A stretch of DNA of 64,000 nucleotides from Neckera pumila (GCA_963969595.1 OZ018412.1:2978501-3042500), one strand, 5' to 3'; positions 35,875 through 48,278 are shown, numbered from the stretch's first letter. Notes: generated by a model from the letters alone, not told the origin. Program-made: numbers and translations.

Positions 35875-36106
35875 TTAACCTTGTAACGACGGGTTGGTAT
35901 CCGCAGAACTCATCCTTTCTAATACCGTGGGAATCAGTGACTTGATAAAAAATAGAAAAGCACTCATTGGAAGTCAAACTACTGTTGAAGATCTTCCCTC
36001 TTCACAGAAAAATTCCAATGATGAATAGTTGCGCTATTGTCCTATACACAAGGATTCTTTGTCATCCATTGGACACTTAGTGTCCGCAGCAGTATTACAA
36101 GGTTAA
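35875..36106 (+). mobile_element. short TTAA-flanked MITE, family C
   Basis: Starts TTAACCTTGTAACGACGGG and ends AGTATTACAAGGTTAA. Length is 232 bases. Its right TTAA (36103-36106) is also the left TTAA of the A element that follows, so one inserted at the target site of the other. The subterminal GGACACTTAGTGTCC is palindromic. Confidence 0.75.
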
Positions 36107-37010
36107 CCCCTAAAGGACCATTGTCGGTTCGACGGACATTTGGGAATTTGGGCAGGTACCTACAGGCTGAATTTTTGTCCTGATTTTTTTAAACTTTTTT
36201 TCAAGTTAGAAAATCTGATAAGCTTCATGGGAATATAATTTTTTTTTCAATCGATGCCTGGAAACAAAAGTTATGCCCAAATAAGCTCAAAACAGGGGAA
36301 AGGGAGCAACAAAAAAATTGATTTTTTTTTCCTATAGATATACTTTTGTCTATCTGGAAAGCTTTTATTCATTCCATTTGGATTTTTTATGAGAAAGTTA
36401 TGGACAATCTTATTTTTCGGGCACTTAGAGTATCTTCTTGAAAAAAAAACACTTGTAGGATTCATTTCTAAATGCAATTCTTACAATTTTTCAAAAAAAG
36501 AGTTCCACATGGTTTAGTTTTTTTGCTAGAACAATCTCACCATCGGGATTAGTGCATTTTAATTCCATATAAAAGATATAAACATTTTAGATTTTCCTTC
36601 TATCTCGCACCTACTTCTACTTAACAATTTCTTTAATAATGAAAATCATTTTTTTTTTAATTTGATTTTTTTTCCCTAGACTCTGAACTCAATTCTCCAC
36701 TACAAAGATTTAAAGCTCAAAAGTTTGTAGTGCAAAAATTTAAAGTTAAAAATATTCAAATTCATAAAATGTAGTCCCACAATGTGCTGCAAAACTTATT
36801 TGCTTTTTTTCACTTTAAACGCAGATGTCTTGCAATCTGTGCAGTCAAAAATTCTGAATTTTTTTCCACATACTGTCATACTAGTTAGGTATAAGATCCT
36901 ACAATTAGATGTGAAAAAAAAAAAAAAATTCAGTTTTTTTTTACTCTATAGAAATGGCAGTTTTAAAGTGTTTATGGGCAGAAAAATGGCCTTGGTCCTT
37001 TAGGGGTTAA
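36103..37010 (-). mobile_element. piggyBac-like MITE, family A, intact, reverse
   Basis: Starts TTAACCCCTAAAGGACCATT and ends TTGGTCCTTTAGGGGTTAA. It carries all reversed A blocks (AAAAGTTATGCCCAAATAAG, CCATTTGGATTTTTTATGAG, GCACCTACTTCTACTTAACA). Length is 908 bases. The 68- and 73-codon frames within are not meaningful. Confidence 0.8.
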
Positions 37011-37387
37011 TGAAGAGAACATTCTTATTATTGCATTAGTGACTCATCAGTCCTATTCAAGTCTTCGACACAAATAAAGGTTGAATTCGCAACTTATCTT
37101 TTTTTTGAAATGGCAGTTTTTAAGTGTTTTTTGGAATAATTTGCAACTTATCATCAGAACTGAAAGGCCCAACAAAATATTCGCAACTTGAGTGATTCCA
37201 GTAAGGTAAGTACTTATCATTCAGTGTAACTGCACAACTCAATTGAAGGGGAGCACTGCCAAGCAGCATCATATCAGACAACTTGCGTTGCCTTTAGATG
37301 GTTAATGGACTCACAAACAGACAGAGAGATAGTGTAGTACTACTGGGGAAGAGTCAGAACTTTTCCCCTTAATGCGTGGAGGCACTA

Positions 37388-38117
37388 TTAACCCTATAAG
37401 GACGGGCCCATGACCCCTGTCCATTACTCTGTTTGCTGCCATTTTCCCAACTAGATATGAATGAATTTTTTTTTTATTTAGTTGTCAGAGATTATGAGGT
37501 CACATGTCTGCTACAAATTGAAAAAAAAATCAAACTTTTTTGGAAAAAATTGAAATTACTTTGAATTTCTTAAGAAAAAAAGGAAGAAAATTCGTATCAA
37601 ATACAAAATATACTCAAAAAATCTGAAATTTTCACTATAGACTGATGATATAGTGTATAACAACTTGGTACAAACTAAAGTTACCATGTCATTCTATGAT
37701 TAGAAAATCAACAAACTATGGTTATAGGGCCAAAGTTCATATTGCTATAAAATGTTGAAATTTAAGATTTTTTTCAAAATTTTCAAGTGGGGTAGAAAGT
37801 GTAGTGGATGAGCTTTAATTCATGAGTTGAACTCAAATTCAAAAAATACCACTTTTATGGCTAAAATTCACAGCAAGAGTAAATAGCAAGAAATGTTCCA
37901 AATGTACTACAAGGATGATCTGTAGATTAAGCATCTTCTTCTTTAGAAAAGTCAATAAGATCATAATGAAAGACTTTTGCAATACTATTCACTGAAAACA
38001 TACTCAAATATCCTCCAATTAAATGAATTGGATGAAAAAAATATTTTTTCCATCCTCTAGTCTCAGCTAAAGTCATCCATTGGAAACTCAGTGTTTGCAA
38101 TAACGGTATGAGGTTAA
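37388..38117 (+). mobile_element. long C-like TTAA element
   Basis: The left end TTAACCCTATAAGGACGGGC resembles the C left end (TTAACCTTGTAACGACGGG). The right end, with AGTCATCCATTGGAAACTCA, then GTGTTTGCAATAACGGTATG and AGGTTAA, resembles the C right end. The 730-base length and unrelated interior suggest a longer relative from which 230-base C elements could derive. It has no useful ORF. Confidence 0.5.
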
Positions 38118-38470
38118 CCCTTCATTGCCCTCAAAATAAAAAAAGTTCTTAATTTTTGTATCATTATTCAGAACTGAAAGGTTCAAATGTTTTTTATTTC
38201 AATTTTGTAATTTATAAAATCCAAGAAAATTTAATTAATCTATTTTCTGAAATATATACTTAGTTGCCCACTTTGACATTGAAACCAAAATTATAATTCT
38301 TACAGTTTTGCAATATAAATTGGAATGATGTAAAACAAAGTTTTACTTGTAGATTAGGATGATTAGCATACATCTTAAATAATTCAAACAAAAATTTCAA
38401 ATTATGAAGTCAATACAAGTTGCTTGAGTTTTCAATTCTGCTCCTTAGTTAATTAGGGCTCCTTAGTTAA
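38118..38470 (+). mobile_element. fragment related to the A-like element at 27128
   Basis: Blocks CATTATTCAGAACTGAAAGG, TTGACATTGAAACCAAAATT and TTGGAATGATGTAAAACAAAG parallel 27740-28000. It ends in two CTCCTTAGTTAAT motifs that look like worn termini. Confidence 0.4.
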
Positions 38471-39468
38471 TTTGTTTGTTTGTTTGTTTCAATTTTTTGA
38501 CACAAATGAAAGGAACTTCATTAGAAGGGTGAAAATACAATAGATTAAGCTACTATTATTTTCAATCATTTGATTGCCCTACAAAATACTAGTAGTTTGA
38601 TTATCTCTTGTGCCCTAAAAATTGCTAAGCATATGCCTTCATGACATTCACATTCTTAGAGTATCTTTCGTCACTTCTACCACAGAAAACCAACACAGGC
38701 ATCGGCACACAACAAGAATGATTTAAGGTAGCCGACATGTTTCTGATCACCCCCATTTCAGTGGTATAGGCTCCTGTATTTCCAACCACAGCTTTGTTGC
38801 ATTTCCAACAGCTCACGCAAAGCAAGACATAATGTTCGGGAGGCGTACATTGAAACATAGAATGATCACAACTTGTTCATTGAAAGCCAAAGTTATCACT
38901 TACATCAGCCTATGATTGATAATACAGCAACCTATAGATTATAAATAGATCAAAGAAAACCTTTATTAAAAAATTCATAGTAATTACGTTTTGTGTATAA
39001 CAAAATTGAAAAAATATGCAATCCTTCCGAACTCTATTTCCACATACAAGAAAAATTCTCATCTGAACAAACTCACATTCCACATATGGGCAATTGCTCA
39101 AGTGATTGGAAATGGGTCAATTACCTTAGAGCACTTGCACCTTGGCACGTCAGAAATGATGCACAACAAGGGGTGCGGAGGGGTGCAGAGGGCCCATCAG
39201 AGCCCATATGCAAGAAGTGGACTAAGCATTTGTATGCACGTAGTGATGTTATAATTAGATACACTAAAAAAGGGCTGGGAAGTTTTCTATTTCATCTAAA
39301 TTAGAAATAAAAGGGTGTGACCATATTTGATATGCAATTGGTCTATTGCAAGCAGTTTTATTGTAGTTTCATACTTAGTTATCTTGGCTAAAGTGTATTG
39401 CTAGTATACTAAGTGTACTTATGTATTGGTCACCTTTATCGTGTAAACCTACAAGAATAAGTGTCTAT
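38471..39468. other. moderate-GC stretch, no gene recognised
   Basis: Contains a short TTTG microsatellite at its left edge and open frames of 77 codons (38625-38858 minus) and 87-103 codons (38991-39304 plus). The minus frame has a cysteine-rich stretch (LLCVSCWKCNKAVVGNTGAY) but no recognised domain. Confidence 0.3.
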
Positions 39469-40343
39469 TTAACCCCTAAAGGATTAAAAATTGTTTTTTT
39501 TTGCATATCCAACCGTAAGATCTTATATTTGACTAGTGTATGAATACATGGAAGAAATTCCAAAAACTTTGACCATGTAGATTGTAAGATATATGCATTT
39601 AAAGTGAAGAAAACAAGTTTTTTTGCACCTTATTTGACTAGATTTTTTGGCTTTGAATCTTTTTAGTTCAAATTTTTTGCACCACTGATTTTTTTATTTT
39701 TTTATTTTTTACTTATTTATATTAAATAGTTGAGTTGAGAATCTACCAAAAAATTTAGGAAAAAAAATCACTTAATTTTCATTCATTAAAATATTGTTAA
39801 GTAAAGGTGGGTTCAATTTTGAAGAAAAAACTAAATTGTTAATAGCTTTTAGATAAAATCGAATCACAATAATTCCAATTGTGAGATTGTTTTAGCAAGA
39901 AAATCTAAACTTGTCTAAATTTTATTTTTTTTGAATTCTAAAAATTGCATTCAAAAATGAATTCTACAAGTTATATTTCCAAGAAGATGCTTTGATTGCC
40001 CAAAAAACTAAGATTGTCCATAACTTTCTCCATAGTTAGTCCAAATTGAAAGAAACAAAGCTTTACATGTAGACAAAAATATAATCTTTGAGAAAAAAAA
40101 TTGAAAAAAAGTTATTTTGACATTTTGTGGTTTTTTTTGTGCTGTCTGTTAAGCTTCATTTTTGCTTGTTATGCCTTAATTTTTTCTCCTGGGCATCAAT
40201 TAAAACAAAAATTATATATTCACAAATCTTTCGCAAAAATACACAACCTCAAAATCCCAAAATATATCACTAAAAATTGAAACAATAGAAACCTGCCCGG
40301 ATCTTAATTGTCCCTCGAGGGGACAAATGGTCCTTTATGGATT
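39469..40343 (+). mobile_element. family A element, internally deleted near its left end
   Basis: Starts TTAACCCCTAAAGGATTAAA and ends AATGGTCCTTTATGGATTC (terminal TTAA mutated). The GCCAAAAAACACTC block expected near the left end is missing. The remaining A blocks are in order. Confidence 0.7.
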
Positions 40344-40455
40344 CATGCATGCAATCAGCATACATTTGTCCTACATTATCCTTACACACATATAGTTGTT
40401 GTATTTGTATTTTGGTTAGTTTTTTTGATGTTAATTTGTCAAAAAAAATTGAATG

Positions 40456-41384
40456 TTAACCCCTAAAGTTTCATAACTATATTCTCACCGAAACCCTCAA
40501 AAATTGCCATTTTAAGTAGAAGTACCAATTTTTAAAAAACAACTTATTTTGACACATGTAACAGTAGGATCTTGTAGTATGGTGACTTGAGAACATATGA
40601 TAAAATTTCAAGAATTTCCACTGCGTGTATTGCAAGTATAAGCATTCAAATTCACTGAAACCATTTTTTGGCCCTGCGGAAAACAGCGCAGCAGCACTTC
40701 ACAAGCTCACTTTTTGATGAAAAAATGTCCAAAATGATGGTGATTCTTTGGATTCTTTTTCCTAGACAAGTTGGCTACATGCTTAAAAAATTTCACTTCA
40801 TTTGGAATTGTACAACATATAGGAAAAAAATAGTAAGTAGATAGTAGTAGAGAATGATTCAAAATACAAAATTGTCAAGAATTTAATTATGGGATTGAAA
40901 AATGCTAATCCCAATGGTGGCAATGTTGCAATAAAAAATCTAAATCCTAGGATTTTATTTTTTTCAAAAAATATTGAAAATTGAGTAAGATAAAGGACTT
41001 CAAAGTTTATTTTAGAATAGAGAATCCATAACTGCCCGCAAATTAAAAGTCTTCATAACTTTTGACTCATTGATCAAATTGGGATGGTTCAAAGCTTTTT
41101 GCATATATATAACTCTTAAAAACCAATTTCAAATTTTTGTTTTCGAAAAAAGTGATTTTTTCTGATCTGCCCGGACTGCCCAGTTACGAAAAAGTAACAT
41201 ATTAGGCCATAACTTTTGAATCATATTTCCAAATGTCATAAAATTTACTGCATATGAAAGATATTCATCGCCCCCACCTTCTATTAAAATTTCAGCCAAA
41301 AAATATAGAAATATCTAGTTGTACGTACCTGCCCAAAAATTCTTTACGGCCAAAAAACGCATGTTGGTCCTTGAGACAAATAAA
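40456..41384 (+). mobile_element. piggyBac-like MITE, family B
   Basis: Starts TTAACCCCTAAAGTTTCATA. B blocks follow in order (CACTTCACAAGCTCA, GACAAGTTGGCTACATGCTT, TTGTACAACATATAGGAAAA). The right end, AACGCATGTTGGTCCTTGAG followed by ACAAATAAA, is a mutated terminus. Confidence 0.7.
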
Positions 41385-42367
41385 TTCAAGAGATTCTGGC
41401 AGGTTCTTCCCAAACCGTGGTATGAAAAAATCACTTTTGCATACCATCTTATTGCATCTTGTCTCTTACCAAGTGCATAGAGATTTTTAAGACATACAAC
41501 AATGTCCAAAATATTCACAAATATTACCACCCTACAAAAATGGCACCTTCTAGCTACACAGAAAAATTTAGAGTTTAATTTAATTTTTTTTTAATCTTAA
41601 TTAAACATTCAAGTTTTTGGACTCAAATAATAGATTTTACAAATCCTGTATGCAAATCTTTATATCTACATGTCGTGGGTTAAAAAGCAAAATAAATTAT
41701 AGGCTACTTTAGTTAACCTTGAGGATCATTGTTCTTTTATGATAATATCAACAAGAATGTTGTCTGGGACCATTGGTCCTTTAATAATAATGTTAGCAAG
41801 AATGTTGCCTACATAGACCAAGAAAACATTCTCCAAATGACCCACACTGATTTGTTTGTCATATGAGATCTTCTTTTGTATTGTTTCTCTAGAGAATGCA
41901 TCCAACATTTTCTACCAATTAAAATAAAATTTTGTGTAGGTTTGTAAACTCTCAGTTTTAGGCTGATCTTTCAAAATTATTTTTTAAGATTGAAGAACAT
42001 TTTAGCTTTAAGAAAAAGAAGCAAATTATTATTTTTAATTCAAGTGGTACATAGGAGCAAATTTATGTCATCCTAAGCAAAAAATGATTATCTTCAAGCA
42101 ACATCAAGAGAATAATTTCAAAATTTTATTTTTCATTTTATAGATTTAAACTATACTAAAGCTTTGATCATTCTGTTTGAATTTGCAATGTGAAAGGTGC
42201 AAAGAGTCTTGTTTTCAATGCTATTAGAGAATCTTCCAAAGCAAATAATGTATTGGATAAGTTACTGAATTCAATTTTTACAATTTTTACAATAAAAAAA
42301 TCTATTAGTTATTGCTAGAACAATCTTACTATTAGATTTGATAAGTTTCAATTCGATCTTAGAGCTA
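41385..42367. other. AT-rich stretch, nothing recognised
   Basis: Contains TTAACCTTGAGGATCATTG at 41713, faintly like a TTAA-element start, but no partner end. ORFs are 60-78 codons and unrecognised. Confidence 0.3.
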
Positions 42368-43780
42368 TTAACCCCTAAAGGACCATTGTCCATTTGGCAA
42401 ACATTTGAGCTTTTGGGCAGGTATCTTTGGGCTGAATTTTTGTCTTGATTTTTTGAAAGTTTTTTTTGAATATAGAAAAATTGATAAGCTTTGTGGGAAT
42501 ATAATTATTTTCTCAATCAATATCCCAAAACAAAAGTTTTGCCCAAATAAGCTCAAAACAGGGGAGTGGGTGTAGCAATTTTTTTGAATTTTTTGAATTT
42601 TTTTTCCCAAAGATTATGTTTTTGTCTATTCGGGAGCTTTGATTCATTCCATTTGGATTTGTTATGATAAATTTATGTACAATCTTGTTTTTTGGGCACT
42701 TAGAGCATCTTCCTAAAAAAAATAATTTGTAAGATTCATTTCTTGATTCCTTTTTTTATAATTTTTCAAAAAAAAAATTCTACATGGTTTTGTTTTTTGG
42801 CTAGAACAATCTCACCACTGGACTTAGTGCATTTTAATTCCATATAAAAGATATTAATATTTTAGATTTTCCTTCTATCTCGTACCTACTTCTACTTAAC
42901 AATTTTTTTAATAATGAAAATTAAGTTTATTTTTTTTTATTTTTTTTGCTAGACTCTCAACTTAATTTTCCACTATAAAGATTTAAAGCTCAAAAGTTTG
43001 TAGTGCAGAAATTTAAAGTTAAAAATGACCAAAGTCAAAAAATCTAGTCCAACAATGTGTTGAAAAAATTATTTTTTCTATTTTAAACATACAAATCTTG
43101 CAATCTGTGCTGTCAAAAATTCTGAAAATTTTTCCACACATTTACTAGTTAGGTATAAGATTCTACGGTTTGATGTGAAAAAAAAACAATTTTCAATTTT
43201 TTTACTCTTTGGTATAGAAATGATAGCTTTGAGTGTTTTTTGGCAAAAAATTGGCCTTGGTCCTTTAGAGCATTACAAAAAAATTCAGCCCTTGGAAGGT
43301 GTGGTTCCCTTCACAAAGGGGCTGTGAGTTCTCCGCAATTGATTCACAGTCCCTTTGGCCAATATTCTTGAATAGTGGCAATATTAAAATATTGGAAAGT
43401 ATTAAAAAATAAAAAAATAAAAAATAAAAAATAAAAAATAAAAAATAAAAAAAAATAAAAAATAAAAAATAAAAAATAAAAAATAAAAAATAAAAAAATT
43501 TAAATAATAATTAAATAGTATTTAGGTTGATGAGGATAATTTTAGCCACATCAAATTTATAAAGTTTTGGAATTTTTATATGTATTTTAATAATATTTTT
43601 ATTCAATTTCTTTAATATTTTCTAAATTATATTACTGAATTGTCTCAACCAAATCAAGCCTTGGAGTTCATTGGCCCAAAAAATCAAAATAAAATAAAAT
43701 TCTTGTTTATTTGGCCAGCGTTCCCTGCTGTTCGGGAACTCACAGATCTCCCAAGGCCTCATTTTTCTTGTAATGGTTAA
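42368..43780 (-). mobile_element. family A element interrupted by a nested E element
   Basis: Starts TTAACCCCTAAAGGACCATT and runs through all reversed A blocks to TTGGTCCTTTAGAG at 43270. After the nested insertion 43271-43775 it resumes as GTTAA. Joined, the end would read TCCTTTAGAGGTTAA, one base from the family consensus. The E insertion therefore postdates this A copy. Confidence 0.75.
43271..43775. mobile_element. MITE, family E, copy 3, nested in an A terminus
   Basis: Ends CATTACAAAAAAATTCAGCC and CATTTTTCTTGTAATG, with longer subterminal inversions (GGGGCTGTGAGTTCTCC against GGGAACTCACAGATCTCCC). A long (AAAAAT)n tract fills 43409-43498. Length is 505 bases. Confidence 0.7.
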
Positions 43781-44530
43781 TGATGTAGTTTTTCCTTATA
43801 TCTTAAATGTATTTGTATTTAAGAATTATTTAAAGAATAGAATCATGCTTCTTGTTTTGGATTCTTCCCTTGCCTTCTAGACTTTAGCTTTGTCCTTTAA
43901 CATAAATTTTTAATTTAAAATCTATTGAACAAAATTTTTAAATGAAGGAGATTCAAAGCCTCATAATCAAGTATAGCAAGGTGGAATTAAACATTTCTTT
44001 CCACTGTAAATGCTTATTTTGTTTCTTTGCAATTTACAATGTCAAAGCTTATGAAATTGCTTCCACTAATTTCCATACTGGTCCTGCAAGATCTTCCTAT
44101 GGATGTTTGAAATCTTTCACTTCCTAGTGCTCATAAATAAAAATAAAATGTTTTGTATTTCAAGATATATATATTGTAAGATATAAGATTGTATAAGACT
44201 GCCATATAAGATTGCATTAGACTGCCGTACTATGGAGATTTATGGAATTGTTTTTAGAAACTTTGATTGGTTAGATTGTAAGCTGACAATGTTCTATATT
44301 ACAAATTATGTTCTGAAAGTTATTTTTTTCTTTTTAACCAATAGGGTTGTCATATTTTGAATCCTTTTAGAGTGAGTTTTTTTTGCACTATGTAATTATA
44401 TATATTTTTTCTAAACCATTGCTTACTATCCCATGTTAATTACAATGTATGCATGATGGAATATGAAGAAAGGTGGAGTTGAATTGGAATTGGGTACTTT
44501 CACCTTATTAGCAACATCTCTTGAAATTGT
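43781..44530. other. AT-rich spacer, nothing recognised
   Basis: One unrecognised 61-codon frame (43942-44127). No element termini seen. Confidence 0.3.
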
Positions 44531-45459
44531 TTAAGCCCTAAAGGTTTTGACGATGTTTTCACTAAAAACGCTACAAAACGTGCCACTTCTAGTACTAGTA
44601 CCAATTTTTGGAAAAAAACATTTTTGAACACATGTAACCGTAAGATCTTGTAGCATGCTGACTTGAGAAATGTGGTAAAATTTCAGAAATTTCCACAGCG
44701 TGGATTGCAAAATATGAGCATTCAAATTCACTGAAACCATTATTTGGGGCCTTGCAAATACAAGGCAGCAGCACTTCACAAGCTCACTTTTCAATTGAAG
44801 AATGCCCAAAATGACGGTGCTTCTTTGGATTCTTTTTCCTAGACAAGTTGGCTACATGCTTAAAAAATTTCACTTCATTTGGAATTGTACAACATATAGG
44901 AAAAAATAGTAAGTAGATAGTAGCAAAGAATGATTCAAAATACAAAATTGTCAAGAATTTAATTATGGAATTGAAAAATGCCCGTCCCAATGGTTGCAAT
45001 GTTGTAACAAATAATGTACATCCTAGGATTTTATTTTTTTCAAAAAATATTGAAAATTGAGTAAGATAAAGGACTTCAAAGTTTATTTGAGAGTAGAGAA
45101 TCTATAACTGCCCACAAACTAAAAGTCTTCATAACTTTTGACTCATTGATCAAAATCGGATGATTCAAAGCTCTTTACGTATATATAACTCTTAAAAACC
45201 AATTTCAAATTTTTATTTTTGAAAAAAGTGATTTTTTTAATTTGCTCGGACTGCCCAGTTATGAAAGAAAATAACATATTAGGCCATAAATTTTGACTCA
45301 CATTTTCAAATGTCATGAAATTTAGTGCATATGAAAGATATTCCTTGTCCCCACCTTCTCTTAAAATTTAAGCCATAAATATGGAAATCTCCAATCACAC
45401 GTACCTGCCCAATATTTGCATGTAGCCAAAAAACGCATATTGGTCCTTTGAGGGGTTAA
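44531..45459 (+). mobile_element. piggyBac-like MITE, family B
   Basis: Starts TTAAGCCCTAAAGGTTTTGA and ends TTGGTCCTTTGAGGGGTTAA. All B blocks are in order. Length is 929 bases. Its right TTAA abuts the truncated B copy that follows. Confidence 0.75.
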
Positions 45460-46276
45460 AAAGATGTGAAAAAAATTTCAGAAATTTTCGCCTTGTAGAT
45501 TGTAAGATACTAGCATTTGAAGTGACAAAACGCCTTTCTTTGTTCCAACAAAAAATTGGGCAGCTGCACTTCACAAGGTCATGTTTGCATGGAAAAATGT
45601 CCAAAATGGTTGCAATTCTTTGGATTCATTCTTCAAGGTAAGTTGGCTACATGCTTGAAAATTTTCAAATCATTTGGAATTGTACAACATATAGGAAAAA
45701 AAATAATAAGTAGAAAGAAGTAGAGAATGATTCAAAATACTAAGTTGTTAATAATTTAGTAATGAAATTGAAAAATTTCAGTCCCAATGGATTTAATGTT
45801 GTGATAATTACTCTACACCTTATATTTTGATTTTTTTCCAAAAATATTGAAATTTAATTAAATAAAGGACTTCAAGGTCTATTTTAGAGTAGAGATTCCA
45901 CAACTACCCGCAAATTATCCAAAACTTAAAAGCCTCATAACTTTTGTCTCACAAATGAAAATGGAATGATTTAAAGCTTTCCTTGTGTATATAAATATGA
46001 AAAACCAATTTCAAATTTTTATTCCTCAAAAACTGATTTTTAAAGAAGTTTTTTTAACTGCCCGAGCTGCCCGCTAAGCAATGAAAACTACATATCATAC
46101 CATAACCTTTTAACCATGTAGTCAAAAATTATGAAAATTGTTAAGACTTAAATCACTCCCAGAGAAAATGTTGTTTGAAAATTTCAAAGAAAAAAAAAAA
46201 AATCTCCATTTGTAGTGAATTGCCGAAAATTGCTATATTGCCAAAAAAAAACACCGTTTGGTCCTTTAGGGGTTAA
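45460..46276 (+). mobile_element. family B element, left-truncated
   Basis: Begins at the B-internal block AAGATGTGAAAAAAATTTCA and runs to an intact right end TTTGGTCCTTTAGGGGTTAA. In the intact copy at 7330 this block is preceded by an internal TTAA. A likely history is insertion of the 44531 copy at that internal TTAA, although the expected left remnant is not found upstream of 44531. Confidence 0.7.
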
Positions 46277-46514
46277 AAGTGTTTCACCAAAAATACTTCA
46301 AATTGGCCTTTCCTAGTACAATCTATCAAAAACTAAAACACTTTTAATTTTTGAGATGCAACAACAAGTTCAAGTTTTTGATCATATGCATAAGTTGTAA
46401 GATATTTTATGAAAAGTGGTCTCATGGATTTGAAAGATTATAATGTTTGAAGTAAAAATCAAAGTTTGTTGGGTATTAGATATTGACATTCAATAAAAAA
46501 ATCAATACCTTAAA

Positions 46515-46647
46515 TCTGTCTGTTTGTTTGTTTGTTTGTTTGTTTGTTTGTTTGTTTGTTTGTTTGTTTGTTTGTTTGTTTGTTTGTTTGTTTGTTGTTT
46601 TGTTTTGTTTTGTTTCGTTTCGTTTCGTTTCGTTTTGTTTTGTTTGT
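46515..46647. repeat. (TTTG)n microsatellite grading into TTTTG/TTTCG
   Basis: About twenty TTTG units are followed by TTTTG and TTTCG pentamers. It creates long open frames on both strands (46476-46797) that are not genes. Confidence 0.9.
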
Positions 46648-46837
46648 AGCATGGACAACTTCCTGACCGTGCGTCCCCCAGCCGCGTACTTGGTACCGTC
46701 GGAAAGCTCTCGCCGAGGAGGGGTGCACCGGCTTGGTTTTGTGGCATTTGGAGCGGTGGTGCAAAAGTTATTGAATTTCAAAGTATTTATTGATTAAAAA
46801 TTTAGAAAATTACTTTTACTTTGATTTTGGTGGCGTT

Positions 46838-46920
46838 CTTGGTACTGGGAGTGGAACCGGGAGTAGAACTGGGAGTAGAATCGGAAGTAGAACCAGGAGT
46901 GGAACCGGGAGTAGATGAAA
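46838..46920. repeat. 12-base minisatellite
   Basis: About seven diverged copies of GGGAGTRGAACC. Confidence 0.8.
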
Positions 46921-47467
46921 ATTGGGCCAACGGCACAGGGCCACACTAGTGATTATGAAATGAATTAAAGCTTTATGCATTTTTATAGACGTAACATATT
47001 AGAATATTAATATTTGAAAAATTAATACATTAACATTTGGTAACCAATCTTGGTCATCAAACAAATAAACTTAGGGGCAACTGCAAGAAAAACTTGCTTC
47101 TTATTGCATTCTAATGGTTGTACTAGGGTATTAACTAATTGTTGGGAAAGACAAGAAAAATTTAAAAATGAGTAGAACATTGAATATAATGTATTTCTAA
47201 AGATTCAAGCCGAACAAAATAATTCTTCTAATAGTTATATACAAAATTGGGAAACAAAAAATATGAAAATGATAAATAATTCATTTGTTTGCATTTTTAT
47301 AAAAAAAATATATTTCAAAAACATTAAAAAAGATAGTCCTTTTTTTAAATCTAAAAGGGCTTCTGATCCACTAGTTTCACCACGATGAAACAAAATTCTA
47401 CAATTCCAACATTGATTTAAAGATCATGCATTTTGAACACACGTATGTGTAAAATGGAGAAAGACTA
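46921..47467. other. AT-rich spacer, nothing recognised
   Basis: No notable ORF or repeat. Confidence 0.3.
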
Positions 47468-47792
47468 CACTAAAAAATATATTTAGTGTTGGATTGCATT
47501 TAGTGTAATTACCAACCTACCCCACCCAACACTAAATTTGAACTTTGGAGTAATTAGTGTAGTGTTAGACTTGAATGCGCCGCCTTCGCCTTCACTTCCC
47601 TTCTGCCTTCCCCTTCCCTGGTCTTTCCTTGCAATCTAACACTAAATATAAAAAATTTCGGATTTCAAATTTACCATAGAGTATATTTAGTATTAGAAAT
47701 TATAATTTATGTGACTTACTTTAGTAGGCTTAATGATATTTAGTGTCATGGTTCGTAAATAGTGTTGCTAATACTAAATATAATTTTTAGTG
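47468..47792. mobile_element. CACTA-like MITE
   Basis: Left end CACTAAAAAATATATTTAGT and right end ACTAAATATAATTTTTAGTG are inverted repeats beginning CACTA. Several subterminal copies of AACACTAAAT or its complement lie inside (for example 47517, 47550, 47635), as is usual for CACTA (EnSpm) elements. Length is 325 bases, and there is a GC-rich patch near 47580-47620. A clean 3-base target duplication is not seen. Confidence 0.55.
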
Positions 47793-48278
47793 CACTTATT
47801 AAAAATCATTTGGTCAATTTAAGTAATCCTTGTAGATGACTTTAGATACCAATTTAAAGCTTCAACTTTTTTATTGGCCCAAAACAGTATGAAAAAACTC
47901 CAAAATGGTTACCTAGGAGGATGACATTCAATCGGGGATAATTTCATATATAAAAATTACTTTTGATAAATATGAAAAAATTATCCAATGTGAATAATAG
48001 TCTTAAGCAATTTAGTTATGATTTTGGAATCCTTTAGACGTATAAAGCAAAAATTATGGTCAATTGATATTTTGTCTTACAATAGGTGACAAGAAATAAT
48101 ACCAGTCTTTTTTGCAACTAACAGTATAACTTTTGACTCATATATATCTTAAAAAATACATCTGCAACAACTTGCCCCAAAGTAGAGAGCAATTCACTTT
48201 AGGTCTCTTGGAGTTTTAGGGGTCTCTCACAAAGACATCTAATTCATATTTGAATACCAATAGTGTCAAGCGTACATA
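47793..48278. other. AT-rich spacer, nothing recognised
   Basis: No gene or termini identified. Confidence 0.3.

Noticed and set aside
41713..41735. TTAACCTTGAGGATCATTG as the start of another TTAA element.
   Set aside because: No matching right end or family block follows within 1 kb.
46476..46797. ORFs of 81-104 codons with long TNKQ or CLFV repeats.
   Set aside because: Translation of the TTTG microsatellite.
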